Below are positions 33,635-45,726 of a stretch of DNA of 64,000 nucleotides, piece by piece. The notes under the pieces were generated by a model. That model made no database searches. It saw only the letters and a program-made list of their open reading frames with translations, and was not told the DNA's origin. The DNA is from Marvania coccoides (lineage: Eukaryota > Chlorophyta > Trebouxiophyceae > Chlorellales > Chlorellaceae). The position numbers were made by a program, and so were the translations under genes. How positions within the stretch are numbered: the stretch's first letter is position 1; each line of letters opens with the position of its first letter. Location of the stretch: contig OY978102.1 in NCBI GenBank assembly GCA_963854735.1, positions 248,001 to 312,000 on the forward strand. The letters are read 5' to 3'.

Positions 33635-34964
33635 CTAGCTGTGATGCCCATCCTCCGCTGTTTGCTGTTGCTGCACGTCCCGCACGGACAGGAGCGACTG
33701 CCTCCCGCTACCCAGCACCAGCCCCTCCAGCGTCACCTCGTCCCCGTGACTCAGCTGCAGCTGCTGCTGTAGCTGCGCTACCGTCATGTCGCCCCTCACC
33801 GCCATGCTCGCGCTGCCCCCTCCGCCGCCGCCAGTCCCGCTCCCCCGCAGCTGCAGCATCACTTTACTCGCGTCTGCGTCTTCCCCCAGCAGCACCCACC
33901 TCGCCCATGCCAGCATCGCATCCAAAACACCGCACCCTATAAAGTAAGCCCTCCTCGCCGCCGCCAGGATCAGCCGCGCTGTGAATCTATGCTGTGCCTG
34001 CTGCGCGATTACGATGCGCTGCCGCCCCGATGGAACGCCCCCCGTCCGCTCCACCGCCTCCTGCAGTCGCAGCAGCGTTGCTGAGGAAGACAGCTCAATA
34101 TCGATCCTTCTTCCTCCAAGCAGTACTATCGTGACTTGGGCGATGTGGGGCGGTGGCGGCGGGCGGAGGTGCCGCAGCACGTGTTCTCGCGCCCAGGAGG
34201 TGATGCCCCGCCCCCTGACCTCTCGGTTTACTGCCTCGGGCAGAAATATAAAATTGACCCAGTCCACGACTGTTTCGCGGATTTTCTCGCGGCTGGTGAG
34301 CTGACTGGCGGTATTCCTACGTAGTTTGGAAGGTGGGCGAGAAACGTTGGGTTAGAAAGGTTGTGGGTGCTTCACCGGGGGAAAAGAGTAGACAGATCTC
34401 AGAATAAAGCTGTGCCTATTTGAATTTTGAGTTTACTTCAAATCAAAAACATTACTGTTCAAGCTCACCTCAGCGCTGAAGCCAGGCCCTCGGCTGCAGG
34501 GCGGTCTTCTTCCACCAGCAATCGCTGGTAAGAAATTGCCACACCAGCGGTGGCCACGCAGCTCTCGCGCAGCTGCGCCAGGGTGGCGGCGGGCGGAAGG
34601 GTGAGATACACGTCTTCTCCTGACAGTAATCGCACCGCAATGAGCAGCGGCGGAGGTTGGCTTGAGCGTCGGCGAGTGAGGAGGCTGCCGCTGCTCCATT
34701 GGGAAGGAAGCAGCTGGCTGGCCCTGTCCACCGCTGCTGCGCAGGTTTTGGAGACGCCGGCGGGGGAGGCGAGGGAGAGCAGGCTGGAGAAGCTGCCGCT
34801 GTGGGTTAGAAATTGTGGGGCGGTGGTAGCAGTGGTTTCTGCTGGCGGGCCGTTGCCGCCATTGGGGGTTGCTGCGGAGGGAGATGGTTGTGGTGAGTTT
34901 AATGTTTAGAAATGTAGTTGGAGGATTAAGAGAGGTGAGAGAGTGACTGACCTCTTGTGTTCAT
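33635..34964 (-). CDS. Protein with repeated ubiquitin-like domains
   Basis: Three exons (34964-34952, 34871-34469, 34316-33635) give 365 residues; the first exon has only 13 coding bases (MNTR). After a Ser/Thr-rich lead, at least two ubiquitin-like folds are suggested: LLIAVRLLSGEDVYLTLPP, then ATLAQLRESC and YQRLLVEEDRP; and HIAQVTIVLLGGRRIDIELS, then TLLRLQEAVER and RQRIVIAQQ. A third, weaker one lies near the C-terminus: KVMLQLRGS, MTVAQLQQQLQL, EVTLEGLVLG. The beta-grasp pattern (strand, turn, strand, helix) is clear but identity to ubiquitin is low, and no Gly-Gly terminus is present, so it is not a processed ubiquitin precursor. Partners are unknown. Confidence 0.7.
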
Positions 34965-35593
34965 CTTTTTACAAAATTCGAGGAAGGAGTCCCTTGGACG
35001 ATACCCTCGCCTTTTTCAAAGTTTGGAATAATGCATGGTCCCGTCAGACGAGCACCTGCTGCATTTTCCGCTGCAAAAACTGAAGCTGTCTTTGATTTGA
35101 TTTTCAAAATGGATCGAATGGAGGGGAGTTTCACGCACCCCTGGGCTGTTAAAGAGCTAAGAAAAATATACCACAAACCGAATAAATAAAATTAAGCAGT
35201 CTCGGCAACTCCCAGAAGATATGGGGATTTTCAGTTTGATTTGGTGAAGAGCTGTCGTCGGAGAGAAAAGAGATGACCTCATTTCCCCTCCGCCCCCGCT
35301 TGGGGCGAGCAGCAATTAATAGTAAGAGGGCAGAAGCGCCCATACCAGCACTTTCCGCCTTCGCCAACAGCTCTAAAGGACCCTTTCGGGCAGAAACTAA
35401 GGGCGGCAACGGCAGAAGACGCCGCGTAACTTTATTTCCCAGCCTCAAGCTTAAACTATATTGTCAAAAGAGCAAAATCTATAGCATTATGTATCAAAAA
35501 ATCACATCAGGAGAATCCAATCTCTCCTCCCCAAACCCAAAAAGCACCACACAAAAATTACATTAACACAATCACCGCCGCTTTCTACTTCTC
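34965..35593. other. Spacer, no supported gene
   Basis: About 630 bp. A moderately GC-rich block at 35270-35440 is open on the minus strand (includes MGASALLLLIAARPKRGRRG) but has no recognised family or splice partner. It also holds the 3' flank of the EPSP synthase gene. Confidence 0.35.
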
Positions 35594-37462
35594 TCAGTGC
35601 TTCGCCACGCCCTCAAACACCTTGAAGTAGGTGGGGAAGGTCTTCCGGGTGCATCCCGGGTCCAGGATGGTCACGGGCACCCCCGTGCAGGCCACCAGCG
35701 AGAAGGCCATGGCCATTCGGTGATCATCGTACGTCTGAATCTCCACACCCCCTTTCACCACTTCCCCCTTCATGGAAGGCGGCGTAATCACGCAGTAGTC
35801 CCGCCCTTCCTCCACATCCGCCCCCAGCTTGGTCAGCTCCGCCACGATGGCCTTCATCCGCTCCGTTTCTTTCACCCTCCAGTTGTAGACATCGCGGATG
35901 GCGGTCTGACCGTCCGCAAGCAGCGCCGCCACCGCCAGCGTCATCGCGGCGTCCGGGATGTCGTTACAGTTGTGGTCCACCGCCTTGAGCTGCCCGCGAG
36001 GGGGGCCTGTGATGGTAATTGAGTAGGGAGCCCACTCAACTTTGGCGCCCATTAATTCCATCACACTGGCGAACCGCACGTCCCCCTGCAGGCTGTCGCT
36101 GCCGCAGCCTTCGACGGTGATTGTGCCGCCGGTCATGGTGGCCCCAGCCAGGAAGTAGGAGGCGGAGGAGGCATCGCCCTCAACGTATGCGGAGCCGGGA
36201 GACTTGTAGGTCTGGTTGGGGGGAATGCGGAGGTGCTGCAGTCCGTCCACGCGCTCCACCTGACAATTTGTGGATTGAAATAAGAACGAGAAAAGGGTTT
36301 AGTTGGTACAGTTTTTGCTAAAATAAAAATAAAATAGAATCGGAATTGAAGCTGGTTTTAAAGCTTTATATTTAAATGCTTTTAACCTCAATGGGTTAAA
36401 GGTACCACCCCTCAATGCAACGGCAACAGGTAGAAAAACGGGGAAACTACTAAACAAGAGAAAAAAGAAGAAAGTAAATTACCTTGACGCCAAACCGCTC
36501 CATGAGCTTCACGGTCATGTCCACGTATGGCTGCGACACCAGCTCGTCCGTGATCACAATCTCCACGCCCTCGGTGCCCGTAGATAACGGCGCCGCCATC
36601 AGAAGCGCCGTCAGGTACTGACTAGAAACAGATCCCGAGATTTCAACCCGCCCAGAGGGAATTCCAGCTGCTGCCACGCGCACGGGGGGGCATCCCGTGC
36701 CCAGGGTGCACTCCGCATCCACTCCCAGCTGCACCAGGCCGTCCACAAGGTCCTGAATGGGTCGCTCCCGCATGCGAGCCACACCATCCAAAATGAAGGT
36801 GCCGCGGCCCGCAGCGGCGACTGCGGCGGTCAGAGGGCGCATGGCGGTGCCCGCGTTGCCCAGGAACAGCTCCCCGCCTTCGGAAGGGAAGCGACCGGCG
36901 CAGCCTACCACGACAATGCGGTCGTTGGCCCAGTCCTCCTCCAGCTGCACGCCCAGCGCCTTGAGGGCGCCCACCATGTAACGGATGTCCTCAGAGTCCT
37001 GAAAAGGGGGCAAAAATAAAGCTCAGTGGTGTAATTGTGCAAAAATGACCTTTCTGAGGAGAAAACAACACAATAGGACTTTGAGGTCTGCTGGAAGAGT
37101 TTTTTTCCTTTCTACTGTCTTACCAGGATGTTTTCGACGGTGGTGGTTCCTTCGGCGAGGGCTGCCAGCAGCAGGATGCGGTTGCTGAGCGATTTAGAGC
37201 CGGGCAGCTTCACGTGACCTTCCACCACTCGAACAGGCTCCACAGTGAGCTTTTCGACCGCAGTGGCGGTAGCACAAGTGGGGGTGAGCTGCACCACGTT
37301 ACGGCGGGCGGGCAGTCGGGCCAGCGCTGGGGCAGTCAGCCGGCGGGGTAGGCGGGCAGCGAGAACAGCTGGCTGCTGCTGCGCTTGCGCGCGAGCGACG
37401 CGAGAGATCCGCCCATCGCGCGCTGCGACACCCGCAACGTGCGTTTTGGCGCGCACTTGCAT
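35594..37462 (-). CDS. EPSPS: Plastid EPSP synthase (3-phosphoshikimate 1-carboxyvinyltransferase)
   Basis: Three exons (37462-37124, 36998-36483, 36259-35594) give 506 residues. Residues 1-70 form an Arg/Ala-rich transit peptide, so the enzyme acts in the plastid. It joins shikimate-3-phosphate and phosphoenolpyruvate in the shikimate pathway. Active-site motifs are [10 protein letters not shown] near residue 92, [13 protein letters not shown] near 160 (glyphosate-site class I type, with Gly, Thr and Pro of the susceptible plant form), [14 protein letters not shown], and near the end [12 protein letters not shown] and [13 protein letters not shown]. Both structural halves are complete. Unlike fungi, where it is part of the pentafunctional AROM protein, it is a single-domain protein here. 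Both introns are phase 0. Confidence 0.97.
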
Positions 37463-37838
37463 GCTATAATTTGGGGCTGTGGGAGTGAGTTTCGATTGTC
37501 GAGATGCCAAAAACGTGAGGTCAGCCTGCGTTACGAGGGGCCGGCGGCGGCGATGGCACAGGTCAAATTGGGTACGACTCAAGGGTTTTTTATGGCAATG
37601 CGCCCCTGCGAGCGCGGTTTTGAGAGCTTTAGCCCCATCCGCAGGTCATGCGCAGCAGCAGCGAGAGGCCTCATTTTTCCTCGCAGCGCCCACTCCGCAG
37701 CATTTTACAAATTAATAAAATACTCGGTTACTAGAGGCGCCGCGTGGAGCGAACGAAAAGGGCTTTTGCACATTTCCAACAGCACAATTCCATTTTAATT
37801 TTTTTCGCCAGCTTCTCGCTGAGCTTTCGCCAGCCACT
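37463..37838. promoter_or_regulatory. Divergent promoter region, EPSP synthase / YJU2
   Basis: A 376-bp spacer between two head-to-head starts. Short open frames occur but none resembles a family. No specific promoter element was assigned. Confidence 0.45.
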
Positions 37839-39323
37839 ATGGGTGAAAGAAAAGGTCAGTTGCATTTTGTTTGGGGCAGCGCTACTATTTTCCCCAAGTC
37901 CACGCTGTTTTTTTTTCTCTCTCTCTCATTTCCGCCGCACTCACCGCTCCTCCTTTCCCTGTTTTGCAGTGCTCAACAAGTACTTTCCCCCGGACTTCGA
38001 CCCCTCGAAGGTCCCCCGGGGGAAGCGCGTGCGGTCCGAGGAGACCCAGATGAAGGTACACACCTTCAATAATTTAATTGATTATCCCCGCTCATGCATT
38101 TTTCACTCCTCTCTTCTCACTACATTACACTTCATATTTACACCACGACACACCACACCAACACAACAATACTCACCACCCTTTTCTCACATCCTTTCCT
38201 TTCTTCCTCGTGTTATTGCCAGGTGCGCATGATGCTGCCCATGAGCGTGCGCTGCAACACCTGCGGCAACTTTATGTACAAGGGCACAAAGTTCAACACC
38301 CGCATGGAGGACGTCAAGGGCGAGGCCTACCTGGGCATCAAGATCTTTCGCTTCTACTACCGCTGCACCAACTGCTCGGCAGAATTTTGCATGAAAACCG
38401 ACCCGCAGACCGCTGATTACGTGGTGGAGGGCGGGGCTTCACGAAACTACGAGCCATGGCGGGACAAAGAGAAGACGGTGGCGGACGCGGTGGCCACCAA
38501 GGAGGAGGAGGAGCGGGGAAATGCGATGAAGGCGCTAGAAAATCGGACGATAGACTCCAAACGGGAGATGGACATATTGACTGCGTTGGATGAGATGCGG
38601 TCGCTGAAGGCGCGGCACGAAGGGGTGGGCACGGAGGAGGCGCTGGCGGCGCTGCGGCGGGCGGCAGAGGGGGAGGCAGCTGAGCGGCAGGGACCGGTGG
38701 ATTTGGATGCGGAGGATGAGGCGGCGGTGCGGCAGATGCTGCTGCAGCGCGCGGGCTTCGTGCGGCGGCTGTCGGACAGCGACGAGGAGCGGGATGAAGC
38801 GAAGCGGCACGGCGCAGGAGATGGAAGCGGAGGAGCAGCAGCAGGAGGAGACGATGAGCAGCAGCGGAGCAAAAAAACAAGGTTGCGAGATTTAGGTGGG
38901 GGGCTGGGGCCGCGTTCGGTGGCTGCAGCGGCATGGGCGGATGGGGACGAGGATGGAGGCGACGCAGTGGAAGCAGCAGCAGCAGCGATTGATCTGGGCG
39001 AGAAAGACGGCGGAAACAGAGTTGCAGCAGCAGGAGAGAAGGAAAGGGTGAGCGAAGGTGGAAAGGGCGCAGCGCAGCAGGTGCAGCAGAAGCAAAAGCC
39101 AGCCGCCAAAGCAGTTGCGCCGCCGCCGCCGTCTGTGCCTAGCTTCATGGCTAGGCCGGCAACGGTGGTTGTGAAAAGAAAACCAGCCGCTGCTGCTGCT
39201 CCTGCAGCGCAGCCGCCTCCCTTGTTAGAAGAAGGTAGAAGTGATGCGTCTGATGGCGGCGGTGGAGGGGCTCTGCTGGGCCTTGCAAGCTACGGCAGCA
39301 GCAGCGGTGCAGACAGCGATTGA
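37839..39323 (+). CDS. YJU2: Splicing factor YJU2 (CCDC94/CWC16 family)
   Basis: Three exons (37839-37854, 37970-38055, 38223-39323) give 400 residues. The first exon holds only MGERK and one base. Family signatures are strong: [21 protein letters not shown] at the start (split by intron 1), RCNTCGNFMYKGTKFN with Cys45/Cys48, IFRFYYRCTNCSAEF with Cys82/Cys85, and KTDPQTADYVVEGGASRNYEPW. The four cysteines bind zinc. YJU2 joins the activated spliceosome and promotes the first catalytic step. The C-terminal 200 residues are acidic and Ala/Gly-rich low complexity, longer than in many homologues. The tail is so GC-rich that long antisense frames appear; these are shadows. Confidence 0.95.
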
Positions 39324-39809
39324 AATATTGTTGTTTCTGTTGCACAAAAAGGTTTAAAAAGGGAAAGAAAAAATATTCACACTGCCACGTCGCATTGTGA
39401 GGCTATGGAAAGGAAATATAAAAAATAAACGTGAAGGGGAAGAGGGAGGCGGCAAGCCTCCAAAGGTTGGTATCATTAGCTAAAGCAGGCGACATAGGGA
39501 GAGAAGAATCCATCAAGTCTTCGCGCTCGACGAGAAATTAAACCTACTTATACTAAAAAGTGTTGACAAAGAGAAAGAACGAGCAACAAAAAAAGCAGAT
39601 AGGGGTGCAGCGTGAAACAAAGAATACGCTTGGTGGAAATGCAGGGAGAAATGCAGAAATAAAGACAAAGAGAGAGGACATAGCCTTGCAGCAATGCCCC
39701 GCTCGATAAAACTCTAAAACAACACATAAATTACATACATTACAGGGTTTAAAGTCTGTACAGTACAGCCTGCATTCTTTCGTTCTTTCTTTTCTCCTTT
39801 CTTTAGCGC
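39324..39809. other. Convergent 3' spacer
   Basis: This AT-rich spacer lies between the 3' ends of YJU2 and glutamate dehydrogenase. An AATAAA-type hexamer occurs near 39424 on the YJU2 side. No gene is seen. Confidence 0.45.
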
Positions 39810-41457
39810 TTAATCGAAGCCGCGGTGGATGCGCGCGCGCGTCACCCGCTGCAGCGCTTTCACAAACGCAGAGGTGCGAAGCGGCAGCCCTGTCTCCTTG
39901 TGCACCGCCCAGATGTCGGCGAACGCGTCCGTCATCGCCTTGTCCAGCTTCTTATTGACCTCCTCCTCCGTCCACTTGAAGTTTTGCAAGTTTTGAACCC
40001 ACTCAAAAAACGACACCGTGACGCCCCCGCCGTTGGTATAAATATCTGGCAGCGCCACGATGCCCCTGCGGCGCAGCTCCTGGTCGGCTTCAGGCGTGGT
40101 GGGCCCGTTGGCGGCCTCCACCACGATTTTGCACTGCAGGTCCTTGACGTTGTCTTCAGTGATGACACCGCCGATGGCTGCCGGGATCAGCACGTCGCAC
40201 GGCACCGTGAGGATGCTTTCCACGGGGATGGTGACGCCGTCAGCGAAGGACACCAGCTTGTGCCCCTCCGCCAGGTGCTGCCGCAGCTCCGGGATGTTGA
40301 GGCCCCGCTCGTTGGCAACGGCACCAAACGCGTCGGCCACGGCAATCACGCGCCCCCCGTGTTCATGCAGCACCTGCGCCGCCCAAGATCCCACGTTGCC
40401 AAATCCCTGAATCACGAAGGATTTGCCGGCGATCTCGCCCAGCTCCATCGCCTTCAACAGCTCGCGAATCGCAAACACGGTGCCTCGCCCGGTGGCGGCT
40501 TCGCGCCCCAGCGAGCCATGCAACCACACGGGCTTGCCCGTCACGATTCCCGGCGAATACCCTGCGAATTTGGAGAATTCGTCGAAAATCCACGCCATTT
40601 CTCTGGCTCCGGTGTTCATATCGGGCGCTGGGATGTCTTCGTAGGTGCCCATGATGGGGCGCAATGCTTGCACCAGCTTGCGCGTGAGAATCTCCAGCTC
40701 GCGCTCGCTCAGCGTCTTGGGGTCAACGGTGACGCCCCCTTTGGCTCCTCCGAAGGGAATGTCCATGATAGCGGTCTTCCAGGTCATGAGGGAGGCCAGA
40801 GAACGCACGTCGTCAATATCCACCGCAGGGTGATACCTGATTAATAAAAAACAATGAATAAACCAAAATAATTAGTCATTAAATGGACGCACGACACAAA
40901 TAATAAATAATAATGTGTGTCTAGGTATTTTTTTGCTCAAAAGGGGTGGGATTTAGCAGGTTTTTCACTTTGTTATTGTCTTTTGGAGAGGTGTGATGCA
41001 AACTGACCTCATGCCGCCCTTGTACGGCCCCCTGGAGTTGTCATGCTGCACACGATATGCTTGGAAGGTCGCCACCTCACCGTTATCACGCAGAATGGCC
41101 AACTCCACTGCGACTTCGCGCTCAGGAGTGAGCAGCAGCTTCTGAAGGCGGGCGGGGTACTCCAGGTGCTGCAGCGCCTGCGAAATGAGAAGCATACATG
41201 GAAAAAATGTGGGCGGCGTTGATGGCGATGTGGCAAAGAAGAGAATAATAAAATCCGGTTATTTCGGAGCGATGATTTCTTGAGCGCACCTCTTTGATAA
41301 ACGTGTTGGTGTTCTCGGCGTGGGAGCCGGCAGAGCGCGTCTGTCCCTGACCAGCCAGAGATGAAGAGAAGCCGTTAAACACGCTGCCAGCCGCGCCTGC
41401 CGCTCTGATCTGGCTGGCTAATGAAGTTTGTATCGACTTTCGAAGTACGGCAGCCAT
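39810..41457 (-). CDS. GDH: Glutamate dehydrogenase, hexameric type
   Basis: Three exons (41457-41290, 41177-41008, 40836-39810) give 454 residues. The enzyme interconverts glutamate and 2-oxoglutarate plus ammonium with NAD(P). The first 45 residues are Arg/Ser/Ala-rich and lack early acids, like a mitochondrial presequence. Catalytic motifs: GPYKGGMRYHP near residue 106, PFGGAKGGV near 140 with the catalytic Lys, DIPAPDMNTG, the Rossmann fingerprint VIQGFGNVGSWAA near 255, EAANGPTTPEAD and PDIYTNGGGVTVSFFEWVQN. The length, and the absence of the roughly 50-residue animal antenna, match the short plant/bacterial class. Coenzyme preference cannot be decided by eye. Confidence 0.96.
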
Positions 41458-41931
41458 TGTGCTCGCCCGCTTTTCAAAAATCCAAGTCCCGTCAATAATT
41501 TGATGTGTCAAAAAATGATCTCGAGACCTTCAGCTTTCGGCGTTGACCGCCGTGCCAAGCTGAAACAACAAAATTCCAGTTTGGAATGAAATAATGCAGA
41601 AGCGGTTGGGGAAGAGCGGTTTAAAATGCCCTGTCTCCTCTTTCTCGTGACTGGCAAGCCTCGAAAAACTTCCGTTGCTAAAAAGGGTTGAAGGCGGCAC
41701 AAGATGCTGAGTGCACGGCTCCTCCGAGCTCAGGGCCAGGAACACCGCCCTGCCTCGACGCCTGCCCGCTCTCTCCCTGCATTTACTATCTAATGAGGCC
41801 ATGCCGCCGCCGGCGGAAATTTAAATAAAAGTGAATAATGAAAGAATTGTCATAAACTAAAGCATAATAAAAAGCAAATCAAATGTATAATTGCGCAGCA
41901 AACTAATAAAGTCGTTCAACAAGGGTGCACA
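41458..41931. other. Spacer upstream of glutamate dehydrogenase
   Basis: A 474-bp stretch holds the GDH 5' flank and the 3' flank of the exchanger gene on the same strand. A minus-strand 90-codon frame with an ATG at 41802 is open, but its composition drifts from GC-rich to AT-rich and it matches nothing; it may be leader sequence. Confidence 0.4.
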
Positions 41932-44759
41932 TCACAGCACAATGCCCTCAGACAGCAGAAAAACCACTTGCGAAATGGCGTACAATGTGAGCAGCGTCCA
42001 CCCCAGCCGCCGCCCCAACTGCCACTCACACCGCGATGGAACGAACGACAGCAGCCCCACCAGCACCACAGCAGTCGCCACTACCAGCACTACAACCCCT
42101 GACGTCATCTGGTACTGCATCACACCGGTCCTCGCACCCGCCACCATAATTGGGCCTCCCATTGACACCAGCAGGTTGAAAACTGGCCCACCGAAGCAGG
42201 CGGCCACCGCCATTGTCCCCTGACCTGCTCTGGATAGCGAAAGCACCGCCACCAAGTCCGGGACGGTCTCACCCCACGCCAGGACGGTGGCGCCCAAAAT
42301 GTCTCGCCGCACGTTCCAGATGCGGCCCACCGCCTCGAACAGCAGCACCAGCTCCTCCGCGGTGGCGTTCAGCCACATGATGCACTGGAAGAAGGCCACG
42401 AACGCGAGCAGGAGGCACCGCCGCGGGCGCTGCCCTGCGAGTGTTCGTGGGGAGGGCCCCACCGCGGATCCGTCGATGGGGGGCGTGGGGGTGCCCGCTG
42501 CGTGGGTGGTGAGCCCTGCGATGGAGGGGGAGGCAGGGAGAAAGAACCCGGGCGTGGGAGAGCCCAACGGATGCACCCCAAACGCCAGCGTGAAGATAAC
42601 TAACGAAGATGTTAGCCACACCGTGCTGAAGGTGCCGCCGCCCAGGCGATCAGGCGTCAACGACGCGAATACCAGGAAGAAAGGCGGGGCGCACACCGCC
42701 ACGAGCGTCGCGTACGCCATCGTGAAGGTGCCGGCATTGAGCGCTGGCATGGTGGCGTGCATGAAAAGCACTAAAGGTGCGGTGGAGTAGGCCGCATAAC
42801 GCCTCCATCCGGTCTTGCCGTGCAGATGCAGACATTCCTCTAGCGTGGAGGGCAGCTCGTGCCACCAGATGCGTATCAATGTGGCCGCGTGTTCCCGAAA
42901 AGTGAGGGCGGGGCGGGAAGTGTAGAGCGGCGCCACTGAGAGCGCCAGCGCTGCCGTGACGGCCCCTGGGGAAGGCATTCCGCCGTTGGACGACATGGGG
43001 AGCCCCGCGTGCTGCGGGTGCTGCTGCTGAAACTGCTGCGGCTGGTGGTGGTGCTGCGGCTGGTGGTGGTGCTGCGGCTGCTCAACATCCGACCAGCCGA
43101 CGTACGCCGCTGCCCCGCTGGGAGATCCGCCTGCCGACCGGGGATTAAAACCCGGGGAGGGCAGCATCCCCAACGGCGGGGCAGGAAACTCGAAGGAGCC
43201 TCGCCGCCGCGCTGGAGCGGGAGTATTCGAAGAAGCCGGCAGCGCTGGTGACACGCTTACCGAGCTGTGCCGGCTGCCGTGAGTGGGCGAGCCGGCGTCG
43301 TTTACCACCGGCAGCGTGAAAGGAATCATCTCCAGCTCGGTGTTCTCTCCGTCCGGGCCCATCCTACCCTCCCCCCGCCAGCTCTCTTCAAAGTAATTAC
43401 CACTACTATTGTTGTTGTTTCCATTGCTCGCCGACATCAACGGCGGCAGCTTGCCTGCGGGGGCGCTGTGCGAGGACGCCAACCGGTAGCCGCTGCCTGC
43501 TGCGCCTGCTGTGCTGCGCGTGCTGAGGCAAATCCCCAGGTACACAAAGTACCCCGCCACCAAGAGGCCGCCGTCAAGAGCGGTGAGGCGTCCCATGCAC
43601 AGCAGCCCCAGCGTGGCCGCGGAAGCTACCAGGTATGCAGAGGCGTCGCGGATGAAGGCGCGGCGGTCGGGCACCATCAGGTCGCCCCCGTCTGCCAGTA
43701 CCACGGTGGCAAATACGACGCAAATGATGAAGAGACCGCCGCCGAATGTGGCGCTGAAAAAATGATGAAAGGTTGATTTAGGATTAAAGAGAAGAGGAAA
43801 ATGTATTAAAGAGGGGGAAACTGAGTGTGTTTCCCTCCTAGGAAAGGCTAATTCTAAATAAAAAAAGAATGCAAATATCTGAACGATAAATACATGCTAT
43901 GAGCCCATTTCCCTGAGATAGTGTAGCCATGCTGCTCACCTCACTGCCAGCTCCACGTCCACGTGGTCCCCTGCCGCCAGCGCCGCCACCTGGGTGAACA
44001 GATCTGGCGCCCCCGAGGCAAAGGCAAACAGCGTAACTCCTGCAATGTCGGGAGCCAGTCCCATCCAGCTGGCGAGGAACTGCAGGTGTTATATATAAAT
44101 AAAGAATGAAAGTGAGTGTGAAAGAAGGGTAAAACTATGTTTTTGGGTAGGTGAGTTGCAAAAAATATGCACATCGGAAAATTTAAAAATTTCTCTCTTA
44201 AAGCTCCACATGCAACTCTCCTCCCCCCCCCCTTTCAACAGTTTTCGCTCTTACCTCGATGGCTGGGCATAAAAAAACCTCGGCGGTGATGGTCATGATG
44301 AGGAAGAGCAGCAGCATCCACGCCACTCCCGCCACAACCATCACCACAGCGTTGTTGCAGTAAAACAGTGCCAGGTAGTTGATGCGGCCCACGTCATCCA
44401 TGCAGTACTCGTTGTCTTGGACATAGGTGCACCTGTGCACTCGTAGAGAACAAGGGGAGTGAGGGACGGGGGGGGGCGGCCGCGGGGGTTGAAAACCCCC
44501 GGCAACGAGCAAACGCTGGCAGAACTACTCACTTGTCCGTGGCTGTGACGTTCCAGGGGTCGCAGACCTCGCTCTGCAGCGCCAGACACCGGGCGTCGTT
44601 GGCGCGGCAGCCGCTGGGCCTGCGCTGAGGTCCCTTGAAGGCAATGTCATCTTGGACAGCAGCTGCCGAGGGTAATAGTAGCGCCAAGACGACGAGTGTG
44701 ATCCATATTAACCTGTTTTTGTTTTTTGGACAGAAGATGCCACTTCCACGTCCAGCCAT
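41932..44759 (-). CDS. Cation/calcium exchanger, CCX/NCKX-like
   Basis: Four exons (44759-44533, 44432-44255, 44079-43940, 43753-41932) give 788 residues. The N-terminus has a hydrophobic signal-anchor (LIWITLVVLALLLPSAAA) and a cysteine-containing external segment. The first exchanger repeat carries LASWMGLAPDIAGVTLFAFA and SGAPDLFTQVAAL; the second carries LGATVLAWGETVPDLVAVLS and GPVFNLLVSMGGP. These are the alpha-1 and alpha-2 signatures of Na/Ca-type exchangers, closest in layout to the CCX branch. About 10 membrane helices are seen, with a central low-complexity cytosolic loop (roughly residues 250-420) containing Gln/His repeats (HHQPQ). It should exchange Ca2+ or another cation across a membrane; the ion and membrane are uncertain. 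The alpha motifs differ from the usual GNGAPD and GNSIGD. Confidence 0.88.
44483..44501. repeat. Short GC hairpin in an intron
   Basis: The arm cgggggtt, a loop gaa and the arm aacccccg form a perfect 8-bp stem inside the first intron of the exchanger gene, next to a G-run. Confidence 0.7.
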
Positions 44760-45726
44760 CGTGTAATTAAAAGATGGCATATAAACAACGGTCACAAGCG
44801 AGTACTCGCAGGAGGGGGCGTCATTGTGTGGGTAGCAAGTTGCAGGCTTTAGTAGCACTAGTTTGAACGAATTAATAATTAAACTGCGAGCAGACGAGCG
44901 GAATAGCGTTTTTTCTTTTCCTTGTTATATATCGGGCCCTTTTTATCAATTTCTGTCCTTCTGTTGCTGCGAGTTTATCTATATGTGTTCTTAGATAAGC
45001 ATTTCTTTGTATATGGGGTCCTGGATTAAAAAATAATGATGTTTAAAATTTAGAAAATTTTGCGAATGTGAACATTGCCTGGTGAAGCGCAATCGCATCC
45101 TTTTTTCGTCATTTAGCTGTTTCGCATGACAAAGTGTAAATGCAGCGCGAAAACCAGCATAAAACTGGCTGGACATGATGTGCACAAAAATAATCAAGAT
45201 CTCTCATGTATGTTTTAAAAACAGCAGCATTTTTAGCTGCCTGTTTAGTTGGGGGCGCAGAAATTTAACAGACTGTAGAAATGGGTCCTCCATTCGCGCA
45301 TTTTTTCGGCCACCCATCCACAAGCGTGGAGCAGTAAATCGGCTACTCTCAGAGTAACTCTGGGGCCTGCATGGAGGCTGAAGCTGCTTTGCGCACATCC
45401 AACCAGCATAATTTATAGATAAAAATGCGCTGTACACCATGCAAAAAGGACAATAATCCGGAAAACTGTCTGCTTCTACCCCAGAGCGCGCGGGCTTTGT
45501 TAAGAGTTCGGCTTCCAATAGACACTTTTGTCTATATCGCATTTTTTCCATCACATAGCGCTTTTAAATACAACGAGCAGTGATTGAATTAAAACGCAGC
45601 AAGACTTCTGCTTTGACGAGCGGGCAACGAAGATCTTCGATTGATTCGTCCCCCCCTTGACTGCCCCATCAGCCGCTGCCTGGATACTCGGTGCAGAGCT
45701 CTGCATTTGAACAAATCAGTATAAAC
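44760..45726. promoter_or_regulatory. Divergent intergenic region without a gene
   Basis: About 0.97 kb between head-to-head starts. It is AT-rich with several small open frames, none supported. It should hold the exchanger promoter and the promoter of the secreted-protein gene. Confidence 0.4.

Noticed and set aside
39825..40844. A 339-codon open frame on the plus strand
   Set aside because: It is the exact antisense of the glutamate dehydrogenase main exon, rich in His/Arg/Gln, with no family resemblance.
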